Origin: Pseudomonadota bacterium
GTDB taxonomy: Bacteria > Pseudomonadota > Alphaproteobacteria > Sphingomonadales > Sphingomonadaceae
Assembly (NCBI GenBank): GCA_023394965.1
Contig: JAEWZX010000032.1
Coordinates: forward strand, 12,629-76,628
Direction of reading: 5' to 3'
DNA length: 64,000 bases
In this document: in pieces, positions 53,377 through 61,587 of the stretch
How the letters are laid out: the number at the start of each line of letters is the position of its first letter
Position numbering within the stretch: position 1 is the stretch's first letter
The notes under the pieces: generated by a model
The model's input: the letters and a program-made list of their open reading frames with translations, nothing else
What the model was told of the DNA's origin: nothing
Database searches by the model: none
Position numbers and translations under genes: made by a program

Positions 53377-53763
53377 ATGAAGAAGCTGACCCTCACCCTC
53401 GCCGCCGGCGCGCTTGCATTCACCGGCATCGGCCTTGCCGAACCCGTCGCCGCCGATCCGCCGCACTGGGCAAAGGCGCATGGCAAACGGGCCAAGGATC
53501 GCGGCATCTATGACGAACGCGGCCGCTACTATGAACCGCGCCGTATCAGCCGCAGCGACCGCATGTGGCGCGGCAACGATGGCCGCTATTACTGCCGCCG
53601 GGACAATGGCACGACCGGTCTGGTCATCGGTGCCGGTGTCGGCGCACTCGCCGGGCATGAAATCGCAGGCCGCGGTGATCGCACTCTCGGCGCGATCCTC
53701 GGCGGCGCGGTCGGTGCCGTGGTCGGCCGCGAAATCGACCGTGGCAGCCTGAACTGCCGCTGA
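53377..53763 (+). CDS. Glycine-zipper 2TM protein with RcnB-like N-terminus, envelope
   Basis: 128 residues. A signal peptide (about 1-24, VAADPP), a basic Tyr/Arg-rich part (RGRYYEPRRISRSDRMWRG and DGRYYCRRDNG) and a glycine-zipper pair follow, with TGLVIGAGVGALAGHEIAG and LGAILGGAVGAVVGREI. This is the classic sphingomonad layout of a Gly-zipper outer-membrane or periplasmic protein. Role in envelope stress or stability is inferred. The ATG at 53377 follows GAGG. A 12-bp hairpin at 53793-53832 ends it. Confidence 0.85.
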   Translation: MKKLTLTLAAGALAFTGIGLAEPVAADPPHWAKAHGKRAKDRGIYDERGRYYEPRRISRSDRMWRGNDGRYYCRRDNGTTGLVIGAGVGALAGHEIAGRGDRTLGAILGGAVGAVVGREIDRGSLNCR

Positions 53764-53792
53764 TCTTCGGCCTTAGGCTACCAGCCGATCTC

Positions 53793-53832
53793 AAGGCGCG
53801 CCGCTCTCGAAGGTTCGATGGCGGCGCGCCTT
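53793..53832 (+). terminator. Terminator after the glycine-zipper gene
   Basis: A perfect 12-bp stem, AAGGCGCGCCGC with GCGGCGCGCCTT, a 16-base loop, and TCCTTT following, ending 69 bp past the stop. It separates this gene from the downstream SDR operon. Confidence 0.75.
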
Positions 53833-53866
53833 TCCTTTGCGCCACGTGACGCTATGGTTGCGTGTG

Positions 53867-54637
53867 ATGAGTGATAGCAGGCCAGCAGTTCTCGTGACCG
53901 GCGGCGCGCGCCGTATTGGCGCAGCGATCGCCCGCGCTTTTGGCGAAACAGGCTGGCATGTGGTGATCCACTACGGAACCTCGTGCGTGGATGCCGATGC
54001 GCTTGCCGCCAGCCTGCCGCATGCGGAAACGGTTCGGTGCGATCTTGCGGACAGCCAGGCCGCACAGGCAATGATTGCCGAACTGGCCGACCGGTTGCAG
54101 GACTGGAGGGCACTCGTAAACTGCGCGGCGATCTTCGAAGCCGACAATGCCGTCGCCCTCGATCCTGTCGTCAACGCCCGCACAATGCAGATCAACGCCA
54201 CCACCCCCGCGCGCATGGCGCAGGATTATCTGAAGCGCGCTCACGCGGACGGGGGCCGCCGGGTCATCCATCTGACCGACCAGAAGCTCGCCAATCCCAA
54301 CCCGGACTTCTTCAGCTATACGATGAGCAAACACGCCCTTGCCGCCACAGTGCCAATGCTGGCGATGGGGGCGGCCAAACTGGATGACCGTGTCTATGCC
54401 CTCGCCCCCGGGGCCATCCTCGCCAGTCATGACCAGACCGAGGAAGAGACGGAGGTATCCCACCGGATGAATCTGCTTCGCCGCAAGACAGGGCCTGAAG
54501 AGGTGGCACAGGCAGCCCTGTTCCTGGCTCAGGGCCATCTTGCCAACGGGCAGACCCTCTACTGCGACAGCGGACAGCACCTGCTTTCCCAGCCGCGCGA
54601 CGTCATCTATCTTGCGCGGATGGAACAGGCGCAGTGA
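53867..54637 (+). CDS. SDR-family oxidoreductase (FolM/pteridine reductase-like)
   Basis: 256 residues. A Rossmann GxxxGIG-type motif appears as VTGGARRIGAAIARAFG, and the catalytic YxxxK is in FFSYTMSKHAL (Tyr ~153). The Arg after the Gly motif favours NADPH. FFSYTMSK and the GxxAALFLAQGHLANGQTLYCDSGQHL C-terminus resemble FolM/dihydromonapterin reductases. It may act on a pterin, which suits the Moco/folate context. The ATG at 53867 is the second Met. It overlaps the next gene by 4 bp, so the SDR, cytochrome and oxidoreductase genes run as one operon. Confidence 0.78.
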   Translation: MSDSRPAVLVTGGARRIGAAIARAFGETGWHVVIHYGTSCVDADALAASLPHAETVRCDLADSQAAQAMIAELADRLQDWRALVNCAAIFEADNAVALDPVVNARTMQINATTPARMAQDYLKRAHADGGRRVIHLTDQKLANPNPDFFSYTMSKHALAATVPMLAMGAAKLDDRVYALAPGAILASHDQTEEETEVSHRMNLLRRKTGPEEVAQAALFLAQGHLANGQTLYCDSGQHLLSQPRDVIYLARMEQAQ

Positions 54638-55299
54638 AGCGCCATGCGCTCAGCACCCGGCTGTGGCACTGGCTCAACCTGCTGTGTGTCGTCGTATTGT
54701 TCATGTCGGGTCTGACGATCTCCAACGCTCATCGGCGGCTGTATTGGGGCGATTGGGGGTTCGAAGCGAGTCAGGCCTGGCTCATTGTGCCGCGTTTTCC
54801 CGACTGGATGACCATTCCCGGCTATTACAGCCTGGCCATTGCGCGGGACTGGCATATTCTCATGGCATGGCCCTTCGCTCTGGGCCTCCTGTTCATGTGG
54901 GTGGCCATGCTGGCCAATCGCCATTTCAAACGCGACATTGCAGCCGGGCACGGCGAATGGCGGCCATCGGCGATCTGGCGTGATATTCGGGACCATCTCA
55001 AGCTCGATTTCGACCACCACGATGGCAAGTACAATCCGCTCCAGAAGCTCGCCTACGGCTTGGTGCTTGGCGTAATTCTCCCGATGATGGTTTTCACCGG
55101 CATATCCATAAGCCCCGGCATGGAACCCACTTTCGGCTGGCTGGTCGACATGCTGGGCGGGAGGCAGTCTGCGCGCAGCCTGCATTTCATATTTGCTTTC
55201 ACGATTACCGCTTTCGCGATCGTTCATGTGGTTATGGTCTTCCTCGCAGGGCCAATCAGCCAGATTCGCGACATGATTACAGGAGGGCGCGAGCCATGA
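54634..55299 (+). CDS. Cytochrome b561-like membrane protein
   Basis: 221 residues. Four to five membrane helices (about 10-30, 68-90, 133-155, 180-205) carry His ligands, including HALSTRLWHWLN in the first segment (His ~3/10), and AFTITAFAIVHVVMVFL in the last. It is a Ni,Fe-hydrogenase/cytochrome b561-type subunit that hands electrons from quinol to a periplasmic partner. The partner is probably the oxidoreductase encoded next, overlapping by 4 bp. It starts with GTG in the SDR stop overlap. Confidence 0.85.
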   Translation: MKRHALSTRLWHWLNLLCVVVLFMSGLTISNAHRRLYWGDWGFEASQAWLIVPRFPDWMTIPGYYSLAIARDWHILMAWPFALGLLFMWVAMLANRHFKRDIAAGHGEWRPSAIWRDIRDHLKLDFDHHDGKYNPLQKLAYGLVLGVILPMMVFTGISISPGMEPTFGWLVDMLGGRQSARSLHFIFAFTITAFAIVHVVMVFLAGPISQIRDMITGGREP

Positions 55300-56036
55300 A
55301 GCGGCGCAATTTTCTGGCGGCAGCGGGGGCTACGTTCGTTACAGGCTGCAACCGCATTGCGGAATCGGACGCCGGCAAGGCCGTGCTGGATGTTGCCGAA
55401 ACATGGCACAAGGGTGCCCATCGGTGGTTGACCAACCGCGAAGCCTTGGCACCCGAATATCCCAAGAGCGCGATCTCCCCCTATTTCCGTGGCAACGGTT
55501 CGACCGATCCGCGAAACGGAGATTACCCGCGTCATGTGGCAGAAAGCTTCGCCAACTGGCGACTTCAAGTGGGCGGTCTGGTCGTTAATCCGCTGAGCCT
55601 GAGCCTCGACAACATCCGTAAGCTGCCGCAACGGACCCAGATCACACGCCACGATTGCGTAGAGGGCTGGAGCGCCATCGGTGAATGGACCGGGCCGCAA
55701 TTGTCCGTATTATTGGATGCGGCCGACCTGAGCCCCGATGCCAAATTCATTGTGTTCCGCTGCGCCGATAATCTCAATGGCGACGATTATTACGAAAGCG
55801 TCGATCTGATCGATGCCTATCACCCGCAGACGATCGTCGCCCACACCCTCAACGGCGATCCCCTGCCGGTTCGCAACGGGGCTCCGCTGCGGATGCGTAT
55901 CGAACGACAGTTGGGCTACAAGCATGCAAAATATCTGACCGGAATAGAAGCCGTCGCCAGCCTGGATGATATCGGCCGCGGCCAAGGCGGTTATTGGGAG
56001 GATCGCGCTGGCTACCAATGGTATGCCGGGATCTGA
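55296..56036 (+). CDS. Periplasmic molybdopterin oxidoreductase (MsrP/YedY-like, sulfite-oxidase superfamily)
   Basis: 246 residues. The N-terminal MKRRNFLAAAGA is Tat-like (RRNFL), followed by a lipobox-like VTGC (about 15-18). The oxidoreductase molybdopterin-binding domain (about 80-240) contains the Moco-ligating Cys in RHDCVEGWSAIGEWTG (about 119). The gene directly follows the cytochrome b561-like gene, matching the two-subunit MsrPQ-type organisation. A role such as reduction of oxidised protein methionines, or another sulfoxide/N-oxide, is inferred. Moco is presumably supplied through moaC-moeA elsewhere in this window. It ends 113 bp before the CFA gene. Confidence 0.88.
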   Translation: MKRRNFLAAAGATFVTGCNRIAESDAGKAVLDVAETWHKGAHRWLTNREALAPEYPKSAISPYFRGNGSTDPRNGDYPRHVAESFANWRLQVGGLVVNPLSLSLDNIRKLPQRTQITRHDCVEGWSAIGEWTGPQLSVLLDAADLSPDAKFIVFRCADNLNGDDYYESVDLIDAYHPQTIVAHTLNGDPLPVRNGAPLRMRIERQLGYKHAKYLTGIEAVASLDDIGRGQGGYWEDRAGYQWYAGI

Positions 56037-56148
56037 ATGGTACAAGCAGCTTCCCCGCACCTTCTTCATCTCCGCCTCCACTTCGATTGACTTGCCCTCC
56101 GCCGGTGCCCCACAGACACCTGAAACGAAATATGGGAGAACGCCTCAG

Positions 56149-57444
56149 ATGTGGCTGCTCGACAAGTTCCTGAATGCCTCGATCAAGCGCGGACGGATGA
56201 TCGTGACCGATCACGATGGTTCAACTTACGAATACGGCTCGGCAGAGGAAGGCGAGCAGCCTCTGCATATCCGGCTGACCGACAAGAAGGCAGCCAACCA
56301 TATCGCACGCTATCCCCAGGTCGGCGCAGGCGAAGCATTCATGTGGGGCTGGCTGCAGGTCGAAGAGCCGCACGATATCCGCGACCTCGTGCTTTTCGTC
56401 ACCAGAAACGCGAAAGGCGATGGCGAGCAGGCGCTGAAACCGCAGGGGCCGCTGCGCAAGGCCGCCCAGAAACTGCTCGCCACGATAGATAGCCTCAACC
56501 CCCGCGACAAGGCGCGCAAGAACGCCGAGCACACCTACAATCTTACACGTGAATTGTACGAGCGCTTCCTCGACGAAGATCGCCAGTATACCATGGCCTA
56601 CTATCGCGAGGATCCGGCCACGACATCGCTGGAGAAGGCCCAGCTCGACAAGAAAGCCCATCTCGCCGCCAAGATGTACATCCAGCCGGGGCAGCGTATT
56701 CTCGATATCGGCTGCGGCTGGGGTGGCTTCGCCCTCTACCTTGCACGGCATTACGATGTGGAAGTGATGGGCGTCGCGCTCGCTCCGGACCAGATCGCCT
56801 TCTGCAAGGAACGCGCGCAAGAGGCCGGAGTTGCCGACAAGGTCAGTTTCGAGCTAATGGATTACCGCGATGTAACCGGCAGTTTCGACCGGATCAGTTC
56901 GGTCGGCCTGCTCGAACATGTGGGGACGCCGCATTATCCGCAATTCTTCGAACATACCGCCCGCCTGCTTGCCGCTGACGGTGTAATGATGAGCCATTGC
57001 TGCGGCCGTGCGGGCCCTCCCGGATTTACCGACAAATGGACCCGCAAGTACATTTTCCCGGGCGGCTACATCCCGGCGCTGTCCGAACTGGTCACGCAAA
57101 GCGAGAAACATGGCTGGCAGGTGATGGATGTGGAAGCCATGCGCTTCCATTACAGCCACACGCTGGAAGAATGGTACAAGCGGACTGTGCTGCACGAAAA
57201 GGAGATCGTCGAACTGTATGACGAACGCTTCTACCGGATGTGGCTCTTCTATCTCGCCGGTGCGGAACAGAGCTTCCGCCATGGCGGAATGGTCAACTGG
57301 CAAATTCAATATGTGAAAGATCGCGAGGCAATCCCCATGACACGCGAGTATCTGGAGATTGAGAGCGCAAGATTGCGCGCTGCCGATGAAAACAACGTCC
57401 CCCGATGGCATCTCGATCCGGCCCTGCGCGAAGCGGCAGAGTGA
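56149..57444 (+). CDS. cfa: Cyclopropane-fatty-acyl-phospholipid synthase family protein
   Basis: 431 residues. An N-terminal region (about 1-140) is followed by a SAM-binding CFA synthase domain with ILDIGCGWGGFALYLARHYD (about 183-202), FDRISSVGLLEHVG and the active-site SHCCGR-type Cys/His. It methylates unsaturated acyl chains of membrane lipids with SAM. The ATG at 56149 follows GGGAG; the longer frame to 55966 runs through the upstream oxidoreductase. It is in line with, but has its own space after, the oxidoreductase. Confidence 0.92.
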   Translation: MWLLDKFLNASIKRGRMIVTDHDGSTYEYGSAEEGEQPLHIRLTDKKAANHIARYPQVGAGEAFMWGWLQVEEPHDIRDLVLFVTRNAKGDGEQALKPQGPLRKAAQKLLATIDSLNPRDKARKNAEHTYNLTRELYERFLDEDRQYTMAYYREDPATTSLEKAQLDKKAHLAAKMYIQPGQRILDIGCGWGGFALYLARHYDVEVMGVALAPDQIAFCKERAQEAGVADKVSFELMDYRDVTGSFDRISSVGLLEHVGTPHYPQFFEHTARLLAADGVMMSHCCGRAGPPGFTDKWTRKYIFPGGYIPALSELVTQSEKHGWQVMDVEAMRFHYSHTLEEWYKRTVLHEKEIVELYDERFYRMWLFYLAGAEQSFRHGGMVNWQIQYVKDREAIPMTREYLEIESARLRAADENNVPRWHLDPALREAAE

Positions 57445-57512
57445 CCGGCACAAGCTCAAGAGTTTGATTTTCAGCCTTCCTTTCCCATCTCGGGAGAGGA
57501 AGGAGACCCTTG

Positions 57513-57776
57513 ATGGCAGGCGGATGGGCGCGTGATGGCGCCGTACAGGATCAGATCGACGATACCGTTTCCGACGCGGTAAGCGCTGCCCGCGCGAGGT
57601 TGCCCACGGGCGAGAGCGAGCGCTGGTGCGTCGAATGCGGGGAAGAGATTCCCGAAAAACGTCGCAGCGCCCTTCCGGGCGTAAAGCGTTGTATCGCCTG
57701 CCAGTCCGGTCAGGATGCAAACGCCCGCGTCACGGGCATCAACCGCCGAGGCAGCAAGGACAGTCAGCTGCGCTGA
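57513..57776 (+). CDS. DksA/TraR-family zinc-finger protein
   Basis: 87 residues. A short coiled N-terminus (about 10-35) precedes a C4 zinc finger, CVECGEEIPEKRR...CIAC, as in TraR/DksA-like proteins. The long DksA coiled coil with its DxxDxA tip is missing, so it is TraR-like in size. It may bind RNA polymerase's secondary channel. The ATG at 57513 has AAGGAG upstream; a TTG one codon before is possible. It stands between cfa and argG with small gaps. Confidence 0.85.
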   Translation: MAGGWARDGAVQDQIDDTVSDAVSAARARLPTGESERWCVECGEEIPEKRRSALPGVKRCIACQSGQDANARVTGINRRGSKDSQLR

Positions 57777-57900
57777 TCCGGCGCCTGCTTTGCGCTGGCA
57801 GCCTTCCGGCCATTTCAGCTTTAGTCGGGCCAAGCGCGAAACGATTGCCTAGCGGCCCTTCCCCCTGCTACCGGCGCGCGCACAACAGCAAGGTGCCCAA

Positions 57901-59115
57901 ATGTCCGATATCAAGCGCGTCGTCCTCGCCTATTCCGGCGGTCTCGATACTTCCGTCATTGCCAAATGGCTTGAGGTGGAGCGTGGTCTGGAGGTCGTGA
58001 CCTTCACCGCCGATCTCGGTCAAGGTGAGGAAATCGAGCCGGCGCGCGAAAAGGCCCGCGCCATGGGTATTCCCGACCAGCATATCTTCATCGAGGATCT
58101 GCGCGAGGAGTTCGTGCGCGATTTCGTATTCCCGATGATGCGCGCCAATGCCCGCTATGAAGGCGATTATCTGCTTGGCACCAGCATCGCCCGCCCGCTG
58201 ATTTCCAAGCGTCTGGTCGAGATCGCCCACGAGACGGGCGCGGATGCCATAGCCCATGGCGCGACCGGCAAGGGCAACGATCAGGTCCGCTTCGAACTGT
58301 CTGCCTATGCACTCGATCCGGACATCAAGGTCATCGCCCCCTGGCGCGAATGGGATCTGACCAGCCGCACCGCGCTGATCGCCTGGGCCGAAGCCCACCA
58401 GATCGCCGTGCCCAAGGACAAGCGCGGCGAAAGCCCCTTCTCCACCGATGCGAACCTTCTGCACACCTCGTCCGAAGGCAAGGTGCTCGAAGATCCGTGG
58501 GAAGAGACCCCGGACTATGTCTATTCGCGCACCGACCACCCGGAGAATGCACCCGACACGCCCGAATACATCACCATCGACTTCGAAAAGGGTGATGGCA
58601 TCGCGCTGAACGGCGAGACGATGAGCCCGGCCACACTGCTCGCCGCGCTTAACGATCTTGGCCGCAAGCATGGCATCGGCCGGCTCGATCTGGTCGAGAA
58701 CCGGTTTGTCGGCATGAAGAGCCGCGGCATGTACGAAACGCCGGGCGGCGAGATCTACGCCCGTGCCCATCGCGGGATCGAGCAGATCACGCTCGATCGC
58801 GGCGCGGCGCATCTCAAGGACGAGCTGATGCCGCGCTATGCCGAACTGGTGTACAACGGCCTGTGGTTCAGCCCCGAACGTGAAATGCTGCAAGCTGCAG
58901 TGGATCTCAGCCAGGAGAAGGTTTCGGGCACCGTGCGTCTGAAGCTCTATAAGGGCAATGCCTTGGTCGTTGGGCGAAAGTCGGCCAATTCGCTCTATTC
59001 CGAAGCCCACGTCACCTTCGAAGACGATGCAGGCGCATACGACCAGAAGGACGCCGAAGGTTTCATCAAGCTCAACGCGCTGCGCCTGCGCCTTCTGGCC
59101 AAGCGCGACCGTTAA
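57901..59115 (+). CDS. argG: Argininosuccinate synthase
   Basis: 404 residues. The PP-loop ATP pyrophosphatase motif AYSGGLDTSVIAKWL (about 8-22) is present, together with HGATGKGNDQVRFE and the family GRLDLVENRFVGMKSRG. It condenses citrulline and aspartate in arginine synthesis. A GGTGAT...ATCACC hairpin (59128-59160) follows the stop. Confidence 0.97.
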   Translation: MSDIKRVVLAYSGGLDTSVIAKWLEVERGLEVVTFTADLGQGEEIEPAREKARAMGIPDQHIFIEDLREEFVRDFVFPMMRANARYEGDYLLGTSIARPLISKRLVEIAHETGADAIAHGATGKGNDQVRFELSAYALDPDIKVIAPWREWDLTSRTALIAWAEAHQIAVPKDKRGESPFSTDANLLHTSSEGKVLEDPWEETPDYVYSRTDHPENAPDTPEYITIDFEKGDGIALNGETMSPATLLAALNDLGRKHGIGRLDLVENRFVGMKSRGMYETPGGEIYARAHRGIEQITLDRGAAHLKDELMPRYAELVYNGLWFSPEREMLQAAVDLSQEKVSGTVRLKLYKGNALVVGRKSANSLYSEAHVTFEDDAGAYDQKDAEGFIKLNALRLRLLAKRDR

Positions 59116-59127
59116 TTGCTGCATAGC

Positions 59128-59160
59128 GGTGATTGCGCAGTGCAATATTGCGCGATCACC
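59128..59160 (+). terminator. Possible terminator after argG
   Basis: A 12-bp stem, GGTGATTGCGCA with TGCGCGATCACC (one G-T pair), and a 9-base loop, 13 bp past the argG stop. There is no T-run, so intrinsic termination is weak; it may also be a stability element. Confidence 0.45.
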
Positions 59161-60033
59161 CATGCTGGCATTCCATTTTTGCGATAGATGGTTGAGTTAT
59201 CCACCCAGCTCCACAGGGAAAACCGGGGAAAGTGGAAAACTCGGCCCTTGCGCGCTGGACGAATCGCGTGATCCGGCGCAGCTTCAAGTCATCGGAACGG
59301 CACGGAGATCCCGCCGGATAGATGGCCCAAAAGCCTGAAATCACGGAGGATTTCCAAGCCAGGAAGGCATGGAAGAAGCTGTCCATGCGTTTCCAGAGAC
59401 CGACATGCAGATGACTTCGGTTGGATGCAAGTGGGTCGATGACGGGACGCAAAGGTCTTCTTTCATGGATCGGGCCAACCCGGTCGCACGCCGAGGAGGC
59501 ATTGTTGGATAAAGTCTTCGGACCGGTTCCGTGATGCACCCGCCAGAGGCTGGCGACCATAAACGGAAAGCGCGATCGCGGTGCCGCCCATCGATGGCCG
59601 GCCTGGGACAGAAGCGAGGGTCTTCGGACCTGGCGCACTCGACCGGGTAGACCGGAGGGCGGAACCGGATGCCGGTGCGAGCGCCGGTGACAGAACCTGA
59701 CGAATGCCTTCGCGGCAATCGACAGGGAAAACATCGGATGCCAAGCCCCTGTCTTCGGACATGGCCACGCATCGGTGAGAGTGGGGTCGGCAGGGATGTC
59801 GGCCCCATTTGCTATTCCCCGCCCCGCGAATTTCGCAGGCCCAAAACGCCATCAGAATCGGGCATCAACTGTTGGTGTGCAGCACTGCTAGCACCCGCCA
59901 AATCCTGTAGGAAAGCACGTTCTGGTTCCGCAACCACGACGAACTGTGGCGCGAATGGGGCAGTTGACGCCCGTGTTAAGGACTCTCGCCGAGCCCTCCC
60001 GTATAGACGCCCAAACCGAACGGGAGGTTCCAG
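59161..60033. other. 0.9-kb non-coding region with repeated UUCG-type hairpins (candidate structured RNA)
   Basis: No gene is supportable: the minus-strand open frames here have odd composition and no family. Three copies of the word GTCTTCGGAC (59514-59523, 59619-59628, 59751-59760) each fold as a hairpin closed by a TTCG tetraloop. In one the stem extends to GGGTC/GACCT, and in another to TGTC/GACA. A further hairpin, GCATGGA with TCCATGC, lies at 59367-59388. A GGGGTCG/CGGCCCC hairpin lies at about 59783-59806. Together these suggest a transcribed structured RNA or a regulatory leader for the next gene. I cannot assign it to a known RNA family. Confidence 0.3.
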
Positions 60034-60552
60034 ATGATGGCCAAACGCGCGTTTCATAGCTTGTTTCTTCTTGCAGCGGTGACGCTGCCTGCCACCGCGG
60101 CGCAGCCGCGCGAGAGTGTTCACACCGCCACGGCCCCGGCCGGGTTCGACGCCAATTTCACGGCCCATGCCGCACTGCCGGCGGCGCCGCAACCGGCTGC
60201 CAATGTGGTCGACCTGTCCAAGATCCAGCCCCCGGTGGAGGAAGAGCCCGCTGCGCGTTCGATCGGCGGCGGCATGGCTTCCTATTACGGCCGCCGCTTT
60301 CATGGCCGCCCGACCGCCAGCGGCGAACGGTTCGACATGAACGCGATGACCGCGGCGCACCGGACGCTGCCCTTCGGCAGCCTTGTCGAAGTGACCAATC
60401 CGCGCAATGGCAAGAAGGTCACCGTGCGCATCAACGACCGCGGGCCCTTTCACGGCAACCGCGTGATCGACGTCAGCCGCGCCGCGGCGAGCGAGCTTGG
60501 CCTGATTGGTCCGGGTCGCGGTTCGGTCGAACTGGCGGTGCTCGACCAGTAA
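60034..60552 (+). CDS. RlpA-like septal ring lytic transglycosylase (DPBB domain)
   Basis: 172 residues. The signal peptide (about 1-22, ending PATAA) precedes a linker and a double-psi beta-barrel domain (about 85-170). Motifs include ASYYGRRFHGRPTASGERFD, AAHRTLPFGSLVEVTN and the catalytic RINDRGPFHGNRVIDVS. It lacks the SPOR domain of E. coli RlpA. RlpA cleaves glycan strands without stem peptides. It follows the hairpin-rich region and stands alone before the convergent LuxR gene. Confidence 0.9.
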   Translation: MMAKRAFHSLFLLAAVTLPATAAQPRESVHTATAPAGFDANFTAHAALPAAPQPAANVVDLSKIQPPVEEEPAARSIGGGMASYYGRRFHGRPTASGERFDMNAMTAAHRTLPFGSLVEVTNPRNGKKVTVRINDRGPFHGNRVIDVSRAAASELGLIGPGRGSVELAVLDQ

Positions 60553-60591
60553 CGCCCCCGGCTCCGGCCCCGGCCCCGGCCACCCGACGGC

Positions 60592-61194
60592 CTAGTCCTG
60601 CGGGCCGTGTTCCGCCTCTACCACCAGCCTGACCAGTCCGGCCATGTTCTTCACCTCCAGCTTGCCGAGGATGTTGCCCCGGTGCACTTCGACGGTGCGC
60701 GGGCTGATGCCCAGCGGGCCGGCCATTTCCTTGGTCGAGAGGCCCCGCGCTATGCCCCGCGCGATCTCCTGTTCGCGGTCGGTCAGCACCGCCAGGATGC
60801 GGCGCGCCCTGGCCGTCTGCCGGGCGGCATCGGCCCGCCGGGGGATGCGCCGTTCGAGCTGGCCGAAGCTGCGCCAGAGCTCGGCATCCGCGCATGGCCA
60901 CTGGATATAGCCGACGCAGGGGCCGTTCAGCAGTTCCAGCACCCGGCTCATCACCGGCGCCTGGCCATAGGCGATCAGCGGCAGGCTCTCCATCGCGCGG
61001 TCGAGCGTGTCCGCCGTGGCGGCGACCTGATCGCCAGCGTCGCCGATGAACACCCAGGCATCGTCGGGGAACTGGCCACCCAGTTCTGCCAGCGTATCGA
61101 GCTGGATGACATAGCCCTTTTCGCACAGCACCCGCGCCAGTCGGTGGCGCATGGTGAAGTCGTGATCCACAAGGATGTACGTCGAACTGCTCAA
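60592..61194 (-). CDS. LuxR/FixJ-type response regulator with atypical receiver domain
   Basis: 200 residues. The C-terminal LuxR helix-turn-helix (about 137-195) is clear: LTDREQEIARGIARGLSTKEMAGPLGISPRTVEVHRGNILGKL. The N-terminal ~120 residues follow the receiver pattern, starting YILVDHDFTMRHRLARVL. The place of the phospho-acceptor reads DAWVFIGDAGD, and the later Lys is not obvious (CVGYIQWPCAD). It may be a pseudo-receiver that does not need phosphorylation. No kinase gene is adjacent, so it is an orphan regulator. It converges on rlpA. Its targets are not inferable. Confidence 0.8.
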   Translation of the reverse strand: MSSSTYILVDHDFTMRHRLARVLCEKGYVIQLDTLAELGGQFPDDAWVFIGDAGDQVAATADTLDRAMESLPLIAYGQAPVMSRVLELLNGPCVGYIQWPCADAELWRSFGQLERRIPRRADAARQTARARRILAVLTDREQEIARGIARGLSTKEMAGPLGISPRTVEVHRGNILGKLEVKNMAGLVRLVVEAEHGPQD

Positions 61195-61587
61195 ATTCCC
61201 CCCGGCCCGGTTGCGCCCGCATGGCCACTGCCTGCAGCGGCGCGCCGTCGGACTAAGGACATTCCCCTAGGGTAGCTGCGGGCCGCAAGTCCATAGGCAA
61301 GACATCCACAGGCATAACAGAGGCTTACCCCTTCGCAAACCCGATGATCCTGGCGTCTCTTCTGGAGGGAGGCACCGGCCGCGTGGTGCTTGAGGGAGGG
61401 GAGGGATCGTCACGCCCCGCGGCCGGTGCCCTTGACCATCCAACCGCGCGCCCGCCACCGCTTTCCCGCCACTGCGACGAGCCGTGCGCCCGGTGCGGGG
61501 CGCAGAGCGGGTTCATCTGCGGGCAAGCTGCTTGCCCTCGGTTGCAGCGCGTATTCGGCCCGGATGACGGCCCCACTCGGGCCCCGA
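61195..61587. other. Intergenic region between the LuxR regulator and the HTH protein
   Basis: 393 bases, strongly G+C-rich. Several overlapping open frames exist, but all are Arg/Pro/Gly-rich and lack start signals, as expected by chance at this composition. I see no gene, terminator or repeat I can support. Confidence 0.4.

Noticed and set aside
59195..59203. TTATCCACC, close to a DnaA box
   Set aside because: A single one-mismatch match with no cluster or AT-rich unwinding element is not an origin.
59156..59734. 192-codon minus-strand frame after argG
   Set aside because: Composition is irregular, it crosses several stable hairpins and shows no known domain. A non-coding or RNA interpretation fits better, although a lineage-specific gene is not excluded.
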